Under the pieces are notes generated by a model. It did not search any database, was not told the origin of the DNA, and saw only the letters and a program-made list of their open reading frames with translations. Positions 1-9,100 of a stretch of 12,500 nt of DNA are shown here, piece after piece. The translations under genes were made by a program, and so were the position numbers. Location of the stretch: assembly GCA_026770585.1 (NCBI GenBank), contig MU646553.1, positions 335,448 to 347,947 on the forward strand, in the 5' to 3' direction. Numbering within the stretch: the first letter of the stretch is position 1; the number at the start of each line of letters is the position of its first letter. Source of the DNA: Baffinella frigidus. Lineage: Eukaryota; Cryptophyceae; Cryptomonadales; Baffinellaceae.

Positions 1-72
1 GAGAGGGAGAGGGAGAGGGAGAGGGAGAGGGAGAGAGAGACGAAGAGAGAGAAAGAGAGAGAGAGAGAGGGC
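1..72. repeat. Purine microsatellite (GAGAGG / GA)
   Basis: GAGAGG hexamers give way to GA dinucleotides. The tract lies in the partial SLU7 intron 17, about 10 bp past the exon 17 donor, and is CT-rich on the sense strand. Confidence 0.95.
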
Positions 73-82
73 AGGGTCCGAC

Positions 83-148
83 CTCGTTGCGATCGCCCAT
101 CTTGGCCATCTTCTTCTCCTCCGCCTTCTCCAGGTCCTTCTTCACCAC
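83..148 (-). CDS. SLU7: SLU7 exon 17 (lysine/glutamate coil, last exon in window)
   Basis: The 22 codons read [20 protein letters not shown] then NE. Charged helical sequence is expected in the SLU7 C-terminal part. The acceptor is AACTAG and the donor is GAG|GTCGGA, so at least one further exon lies left of position 1. Confidence 0.75.
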
Positions 149-3100
149 CTAGTTGAGGGTTTAGGGTTTAGAGTTTAGAGTTTGGGGTTGGGGGTGTAGG
201 GTTTAGGGTTTAGGGTGTAGGGTTTGGGGTTTGGGGTTTAGGGGTCACGGTTTGGTGTTTAGGGTTTAGGGTTTAGGGTTTAGGGTTTGGGGTTCAGGGG
301 TCTACGGTTCAGGGTTTAGGGGTCTAGGGTCTAGGGTTCAGGGTTTAGAGATCAGGGGTTTGGTGTCATGGGTTGAGGGTTGGGCGTTTAGGGTTGAGGG
401 GTTAGGGCGCACCTTCTGGTGCATGACGACCATCATCTGGGAGGAGTTCTCGCAAATCTCCTAAACCCTAGACCCTACGCCATAGACTGTGAACCCCAAA
501 CCGTAAGCCCTAAACCCTGAACTCTCAACCCTGCACCCTGCACCCTGCACCCTGCACCCTGCACCCTGCATCCTGCACCCTGCACCCTGCACCCTGCACC
601 CTGCACCTCAACCGCCAAACCACTCCACCCTGACCCCTCAACCCCAACTGCACACCACACAGCGCACGCGCCCTAAACATCAAACCCTAAACCCCACAAG
701 CGCCCTAAACCCTACACGCTAACCCCGAAACCCGAACGAGACCTTCTGGTGCATGGCGACCATCGCTTGCGAGGAGTTCTCGTAGACCACCTAAACCCTC
801 AACCCTCAGCCATACACCCTACACTCTCAACCCTGCACCCTGCACCCTGCACCCTGCACCCTGCACCCTGCACCCTGCACCCTCACCCCTAACTGCACAA
901 CCCTGACCGCACACCACACAAAACACGCGCACTCAGGGTTCACACCTTCTGAACCCTAAAAACTGAGAGACAAACCCAAAGGCGCATACCCCCAAAGAAA
1001 GGTACCTTCTGCTGCATGGCGACCATCATCTGCGAGGAGTTCTCGTAGAGCGGCGAGAACCCGATCCGGTTCCCCTTTTGCTTCTGCACATTTCGGGGTT
1101 TCGGGTTTAGGGGTTTATAGCTGAGGGGAAATCTGATCTTGGGGGTTAGGGCTCAAGCACAGAGGACTTGTCGTAGAACGGCGAGAACCCGATCCGGTTC
1201 CCCTTTTGCTTCTGCGAGGGTTCAGGAAGTTTTGCATTGGGGTTTAGGGTGCATTGGGGTTTAGGGTTTAGGGTTTAGGGTTTAGGGTTTCGGGTTTAGG
1301 GTTTAGGGTTTAGGGTTTTGGACTTGAGTTTAGGGTTTAGGGTTTAGGGATTGGAGTTTAGGATTTACCGTGAAAGCCACGGTGCCCGTAGCGCCAGTGC
1401 AGTAGGAGTTGCGCACGTGCTGGCAGCAGCACGCATACCCCCACTGCCCGTTGTGCCAGAACGACCCCCACACCTGTCGCGCGTCCCCGCGTGTCATTAT
1501 ATATATCGAATTTCAAGCGCTGTTATTATGTGCAATTGATGCGCGGTTACGTGGGGTGTTTGTTGCCCAGCGAGGCAGAGCACCCAGGTAAGACACGCGC
1601 TGCAGATGGCATCGCACGTGCTGGACGTGCTCCTGGAAGGGGTTGGGGGGAGGCGAGCGGGCCGGGAGGGCGGGAGGGCAAACCTTGGTGTGATTTAGGG
1701 TTTAGGGTTTAGGGTTTAGGGTTTAGGGTTCAGGTTTAGAGTTTAGGGTTTAGGGTTTAGGGTTTAGGGTTTAGGGTTGAGAGTTTGGGGTTTAGGGTTT
1801 GGGGTTCACAGGATTTAGGGTTCGGGGTTTAGGGGTTGGATGGAACCTTGGTGTGGTTGTTGACCATCTTGTTCTCCTCGTACTTGCTCACCTGGCAAGT
1901 TCGGGTTTAGGATTTGGGATTTAGGGTTTAGGGTTTAGAGATCAAGGTTCAGGGTTTGGAGTTGAGGGATTCGGGGTTCACACTTCAGGGTTTATCGAAG
2001 AAAAGAGGTGGTTGGTTACCTGTCAAGGTCTAGAGTTCAGGGTGCGTGCAAAGGCAAGAAGGTTTAGGTTTAGGTGTAGGTTGAGGGTCAGGTCTTAGGG
2101 TTCAAGGGTTTAGGGGTTTAGTGGTTTTGGGGTTCGGGTTTAGGGTTTTAGGATTTTAAGATTCTGATGTTACCGTGTGGTTTGGGGTTGATTCAGGGTC
2201 TAAGTTTAGGTTCTATTCAGGGTATTCAGGGTCTAAATTCAGGGTCGATTCAGGGTCTAAGTCCAGGGTTGATGCAGGGTCTAAGTTGAGGGTTGATGCA
2301 GGGTCTCAGTACCTTGGCCACGTTCTCCTCGCCCTTGAGGACCCGCCCGTCCTCGGAGTACTCCACGTACTTCTCCGACTGCCCGTACCTGCGTTATGCT
2401 CTCGGGTTTAGAGAATAGGGTCTCATCATGTTTTGTGATTTAATTTGTTGTGATGATTTAAATCGTTTGATTATTTATTTAGGGTTTAGGGTTTAGGGTT
2501 TAGGGTTTAGGGTTTAGGGTTTAGGGTTTGGGGTTTAGGGTTGAGGGTTGAGGGTTTGGGGTTTAGGGTTTGGGGTTTTGGGTTTAGGGTTCGGGGTTGA
2601 GGGTTCGTACTTGAGCGACGCAGGGAGCTGGTTCTCCGAGTGCTCCCGCCCCCCGTATTTCTCCATCAGATCCTCTTTCTGCAGGAGGGGTTGGGGTTTA
2701 GGGTTTATGGTCAGGGCGCAATGCTCATCAGCGAATGAAGACGTGTTCTCCGTGTGCTCCCGCCCACCGTTTTCCCCCTTCTGATCCTCTTTCTGATAGG
2801 TGCGGGTCCGGGGGTTAGGGTTTAGGGGTTAGGGTTGCGGCGCAATGCTCATCAGCGAAATCCCGTTTTCAGTATGCTCCCGCCCCCCGTATTTCACCAT
2901 CAGATCATCTTTCTGCGAGTGTGAGGGTTTGGGTTTAGGGTATCCGGCCACAGATTTGAAGTAAATCGCAGTTTTGCTATCTTGTGGATTGGGGCAGTTT
3001 GTTGTTGGCTGTGGCGAGGCTACGTGGAGGCTAAGGCATGTTCATTCGTGACTCCCAGCGTGTTCTCAGAGTGCCCCCGCACCCCGTATTTCTCCATCAG

Positions 3101-6100
3101 ATCCTGTGTCTGGGGGGTGCGTGTGTAGGGTGTTTTACGGAGTGAAGCGTAGGTGTCGGGTGTCGGGTTTCGAGTCTCGGGTTTCTCGAGTCGGGGTTAG
3201 AGTTTCTCTGGGGGGACTGACGGGGTAGCCGAGAGCATCACCGCTGGGAACGAAAACCAGAACCAACCATCAGAAGCAGGCGTAGCATCGCACCTGTGCC
3301 CCCCCCCCCCTCTCGCGCCCTCTCTCTCCTTCCTTCCCTCCCTCCCTCAATATTTTGCGCCCCCTTGCATCACGTTTCGGGCGAGCGAGTCCTTCTTCTC
3401 GGCGAAGGTCACGTGCAGCTTCTCGGCCTGCGTCTCGTTCTCTCTCTCTCTCTCTCCTCTCCCTCCCTCTCTCTCTCTCACACACACTGTTTCTCTGTCT
3501 CTCTGTCTTGCTATCGCACTCTCTCTCTCGCACTCTCTGTCACGCGCGCGCTCTCTCTCGCGCGCGCTCTCTCTTGCTGTGGGTGAAGGATGGATGTTCC
3601 AGAACCTGCTTCCCGACGAGGGAGTCCTTCTTCTCGGCGAAGGTGATGTGCAGCTTCTCGGCCTGGGTCGGCATCGCGAGCATGTGCACCTGCTGCCCGC
3701 GCTCGTACGCCTCGAACTCGTACAGCTGGTTGGGGGGCGGGGGTTAAGGGTTGGAGCCCAAATTCGTATTGCTGCCTCCTCAACCCTAAAACCCAAGCCC
3801 ATACATCCATAACCCAGCACGCCCCTGAACCGTCCACCCCATTCCCGAAAGCCTGAGGTTCAAGGCACCTCCTGGGACCAGCGCTCTGGTGAGCGTTGCG
3901 GGTCAAGACACCGCCCGTCAAGTACCCCACAACCCACACACCAAACCGTAAAATCCCCCACCCTCACCGTAGACCTTAAACCGTTCTGTGTTCTGACGCT
4001 GTTCACACAGCGGGCTAACAAGGGATTTTCTGGCTAAATTCTGACTAAAATCGGTTAGGATATCGGTAGGTCCAGCCTAGCCTAAGTCCCCACGGTGTCG
4101 CCTACCGTAGGGTCCTATGTAGTATCAATTATGGGTTCTTCACTAAGTCTCTTGGTAGGCCGCTGTGCGGGTGGGACCTGCTGGGACGCCAGCTCCTTAG
4201 CCTGGCCCGTGTGGCGGATGAAGTTGTCCCCCGCGAAGTCAAACCTTACACCCACCCCCTCCACCCCCTTCCGTCCACCCTACCCCACCCCCCTACGCCA
4301 CCCCCAAACCTACACATCAAACCGTAAAACCCCTCACCCACACCCACACCCACACCCACATCCTGAACCATTCTGTCTGCTGACGTTGCGGGTTGAGGTT
4401 GTAGAGGTTTGGGGTTTGGGGTTTCGGGTTTACCTGCTGGGACGCAAGCTCTTTAGCCTGTCCCGTGTAGCGGATGAAGTTGTCTCCCGCAAAGTCTGCG
4501 TTTCGGGGTTGGGGTTTAGGGGTTAGGGTGTAGGGGTTAGGGTTCAGGGTTTAGGGTGCAAGATTCATTTTGGGTTTAGGGTTTAGGGTTTAGGGTTCAA
4601 GATTTAGTTTGGACTTAAGATTCAAAGGTTACGGTGTGAGGATTTACCAGCGTCCTCGGGGTGCACGTCGGGGGTCGGGTTCGAGCGCATCGACCGCGTC
4701 TTCGGGTCATAGTACGCCGAGCTGTTGAGGGGTTTGGGGTTTAGGGTTCGGGGTTGAGGGTTGAGGGTTCAGGGTTGAGAGTTCAGGGTTGAGGGTTGAG
4801 GGTTGAGGGTTAGGGTTTAGGGGTCAGGGTTTAGGGTCTAGGGGTCGTTTTCGTTTTCGACAGGTTTACGGTTTGGGGTTTCGGGGTTTGGGTTGACCTG
4901 GCGTCGATGTTGCGGATGCACTTGGCCGTGTCCTCGTGCATGCGGAGATTGAAGTTCGCGGCAAAATCCCAGCACTAAATCCCTGATAAATCGAGGCTCA
5001 CACTCTGTCCTGCGAGCCTGATGTGGTTGCGAAGGGTTTCGGGTGGTGACCCGGTGTCCAGGTTGCGGAGGTATTTGGCAGTGTCCTCGCGGATGCGGAG
5101 GTTCCGCACCGACACGCGCGTCCGCATCCCCACGCTTCCTTCCGCGATCTGCCAAAGACAAGTCAGTCCCCTCCTCCCACGTTTCCTGCTTCCTGCTTCA
5201 TACTCCAGGGTTTGGGGTTTGGGGCTTGGAGGTTTGGGTTAGTGACTAAGTCGAGAGACTGAGACGCGCGTCTGCATCAACACGGTCCTTTCGGCAATCA
5301 GCAATCGGGGTTCGGGGTTTCGGGTTCGGCGTTTCTGGTTTCGGGTGTCTGGTTTCGGTTTCCGGGTTTTGGTTTCCGGTTTTGGTTTCCGGTTTCTGGT
5401 TTCCTGGTTTCTGGTTTCCGGTTTCGAATTTCGGGTTTTGGTTCAGTGGCTAAGTTGAGCGACTGAGGACAAAATCGCGAATGGGGGGAACGGCGTAAGA
5501 GTGAAGCGATGTCATGCGGTGTTACTTCAAAGAAACAGGGGCGACCTTCTAGCTCTGCCCGGGCCAATGTGGTCTCCTGAAAGTGAGGAGACCAAAATGA
5601 TTTTGATGTGTGGTACAAATCCATGATTTCGCTGTGTGGTACAAATCCGTCAACTTTTGGTGTGAAAACGATCAGTCAACCCGACTGAGCAGAACTAGAC
5701 CTTCTGCCCGACGAACCGAGGCCTAGCTATGCCCCCGTCGGGTTGACTGTCAGACTATTCACAACTTGACACGTGGGTGTACGGTAAACTTCCGTCAATT
5801 TTGTAGCGAAAAAGAACCCGGGCCCACCAATTTTTTGAGCCCAAGTAGACTGAAACAGAGCTAGGCCCTCTGGCTGATAACTCCACCGAGTTGACCGACT
5901 ATTGTTAAGTTGACATTCTGGGATCGCGGTACAAATCCGTCAACGTTGGAGTAAAAAAGGAACCTTCTTGCCGGCAACGCCGTAGGGTTGGCGGACTATT
6001 GTTAAGTTGACACGTCAACTTTGGAGCGAAAAGGACCTTCTGGCCGACGGCGACATTCTCGTCCATGTCGAGCATCTCGGCTTTCTCCGCGTCGATTTCC

Positions 6101-9100
6101 GGCTGGTTGGGGTTTGGGGTTTAGGGTTTGGGGTTTGGGGTTTGGGGTTTAGGGTTTAGGGTTTAGGGTTTAGGGTTGAGGGGTTCATTTTTGGCACCGC
6201 CTGCTACAAATCTGAGGACTGGCAAACGATAAAAACTCTTGGGGGAAACCCCCCTTTCCACACACTGTAAGCTACGCAGGAAATTTCGACCAGAAATCTG
6301 GTCGAAATGTTGGTGAATAAGATGCCTCTGTACCGAGCAATTCTGAATTGCTACCACGAAAATACATGGAACGATCTGCGAAGCCTACTGCGTGTGGGAG
6401 GGAAGGGACCCCTCCGGAAAGGGACCCCTCATTCTGAAAGGGTTATTCCCCGAAAGGCTTATTCTCCCAAGGCTTATCCACTCGCAGGGTTAGGGTTATT
6501 TAGAAACCCCTAAATGGTTATTCCCCTAGAGGGTTATTCACCTGACGGGTTATTCCCCAAACGGGTTATTCCCCTACGGGGTTATTCGTCTAATGGGTTA
6601 TTTGCTAAGAGTTTATTCAAGGAGGGACCTCGTCGTCGTCGTCAGAGGAGGATGAATCATCCTCTTCGCGCTTCTCCTTCTCCTTCTTCTTGTCCTTCTT
6701 CTTGCCCCCCACCTGCGAGCACGATACAGAGTAGTGGTTAGCGTGCTGCTGTGTGTAGTGTAAAGCAACTGATGCAAAGAGAGAGAGCGGGATGGACAGA
6801 GAGAGTGAAAGATCGAGAGCGAGAGCTAGAACGAGAGCGAGAGGGCGCGCGCAAGAGAGAGCGAGTGAGGGAGCGAGCGAGCGCGCGAGCGAGAGATAGA
6901 GAGAGATGGCTTGATCGGCCCGCGCATCAAACGGGTGGAGACGTCGACGGGTTTCGAGTTTCGGGCTCCGGGTTCCGGGTATCAAGGGGACCTGAAGAGA
7001 TTCGTCGACGTTGGCCTCGCGGATGCGTTGCCTTTCCACTGACAGAAGCTCGTGCTTGTTCCTGCGCCCCTTGAATTAATACGTTTGTTTCGCAAGGAAA
7101 AGTAACTTCTACACGATTGCCTTGCTATCAGCCGTCTGATCTTTCTGTGTAGTAATCAACTGTGTAGTAAATGCATTGTCCTGGACCCCACACCCTAACC
7201 CCAACCCCTAAAGCCTAAGCCAGGTGGAGGAGCCGCGGGTGTTTGAACCTTTCTTATATTTTTCCCCTGGCACCAACCAGCCCTGCCCGGATTGGCCACC
7301 ATGCGTTCCGGGGCGGGTTTCGCCACTGGTGACGAACAATAACGCCATGAGTGTTTTTGGTTTCGGGGTTACCTCACGCGGAGATAACTCGAGGGGTTGT
7401 AACACTTCCAACGCTGGCTAACACCGTGGGGACATAGGCTGGTCCTACGGACATCCTAACCGATTCTTGGTCTTAATCCGACCAGAAATATCCTGGTACA
7501 AATCCTGCGCGACCTGATCTGTTCTCCCACCTCAGCCCTACAATCTTGCGTGGTTGTCCTGTGTGACGCTGAGCTGGGAGAACACGTCAGTTCACACAGG
7601 ATGTGTACCGGAATATTTTTGGTGAGATTCTGAGCGGGCGGTTACATGACGCGAAGATAGCTCGTGGGATCGTAACCGTTCCAGCGATCGCGCTTTCCCG
7701 CGTATGACGCATCGTATCCGTTCGCGCGCGGCTGCTCCGTCTGCGTTGCGGTTTCGGTGTGGGTTAGGCTTCGGGGTTTGGGGTTTCTGGTTTCTGGTCT
7801 CTGGTCTCTGGTTTCTGGTTTCTGGTTTCTGGTTTCTGGTTTGGGGTTACCGGGAATGTGTTTAGGGTTCAGGGTTTGTATTAGTTGATTGCGTTCACGA
7901 ATGGAGGTGAAGAGCGTATGGTCTAGGGTTTATGATGCAGCGATCGCCTTTTCCCGAGCATGCCGCGTCGTAGCCGTTTGCGCCCGGATGCTCGACCTGG
8001 TCTAGGGTTTGGGTGTTTGGTGTTTGGTGTTTGGTGTTTGGTGTTTGGTGTTTGGTGTTTGGGTTTAGGGTGTAGGGTTCAGGGTTCATGGTTTAGGGTT
8101 TAGGGTTAAGGGTTAAGGGTTCGCGGTGTTGGTTTAAGGGGAAGGGTTGTACTTCCTGATTTCGGAAATTCCTAGCTCTGCCTGAGTTTTATTCTGGTTG
8201 ATCGTTGAAACGATTTGAAAACATAAATCCAGTACAAAAGGGCGGATAGAAAGACTTTAGGACGAGCCAGAATGAAACTCAGGCAGAGCTAGAACTCTCT
8301 CTTAGCCTGCAGAAGTTGGTTGGTGACAAGACAGGGGCGCACCTTGCTGGTTGCCTTAATCTTCTCCCCAAATTCGTCCCTGGATCCTGAGATCTGCGTG
8401 AGGGAGAGACGTTTATTAGTACCGACAGGTCATGGGTATCAGATAATCATGGAGAGACCTTTATTACTCCCAAACCGCCCGAAATGTATGCACCCCTCAA
8501 AAGGCTGTGGTGAGGTGTGAGGCAGGTGTGGGGAGCCTGTCGCTGCCTCTCTGTCTTTCACTCTCTCTCCCTCTCTCACCCTCTCTCACGGGGTCTCTCT
8601 TGGTCTCAAGCGCACACTCGCTCTTGCTCCCTGACCCCCTCTCACTCTGTATGTGTCTGTGTCTGTGTCTGTCTGTATCTGTGACTATGTCTATGTCTCT
8701 GACTGTGTGTCTCTGTGTCTGTCACATTCTCTGTCATAACGCCGCTGAGAGGCTGCCCCCATCTCCGGTGTGTTGCAGGAGATGCCGCCCTACTACTCAC
8801 TACTGGCTGGTGCTGCCCTGCGGGGCTTTGGAGGTCTGGCTGGAGGTGCAACCCTGATACCTGTGTGTGTGCTACTGGCTGGAGGTGCTCCCTGACAGTC
8901 ACGTGTGCGCTCATGTGCGGAGACGATACCCCGAGAGGGCATAGGGGCTAAGCGCTGTTGTCCGCCGGAGGCTGACGCCCTCAAGATAAAATTAGGCCAC
9001 CCCTCATCCTGCGTTTGGTCTCCAGTGTGCTCATCAACTGGCTGGAGGTGCAACCCTGCGGGGCAGCGCGCTGTGCGTCGCGCCGAGGGACTGCTTGATT

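Noticed and set aside
413-455. Dynein heavy-chain exon (initial impression from MMVVMHQK)
   Set aside because: It is a copy of exon 16, and the surrounding exons are clearly SLU7.
475-660. Open frame through the CCCTGCA array (repeated GAGCRVQ-like peptide)
   Set aside because: It is only a translation of a 7-bp repeat inside SLU7 intron 16; no start context, splice or family support.
529-883. CRISPR array
   Set aside because: Units are 7 bp without spacers; the context is eukaryotic.
1600-1625. Front copy of SLU7 exon 15
   Set aside because: Only 12 nt (CCAGCACGTGCG) match; flanks do not align and no acceptor relation is kept.
3270-3586. Overlapping open frames in the CT-rich tract (RERER or SLSLS peptides)
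   Set aside because: Low-complexity microsatellite translations; the only coding content is the exon 11 rear fragment.
4178-4239. Using the second exon 10 copy as an additional consecutive exon
   Set aside because: No AG at its left border. The nearest AG (in TGTAAG) adds GTTTG, which after exon 10 gives GTT TGA, a stop.
6163-6357. 64-codon minus-strand frame in intron 6
   Set aside because: Covers hairpin-forming sequence and a heptamer array; no recognisable family and no splice compatibility with SLU7.
8642-9053. Possible extra SLU7 exon in intron 2
   Set aside because: Minus-strand frames translate the 22-bp repeat and microsatellite; no SLU7 block and no CCHC motif.
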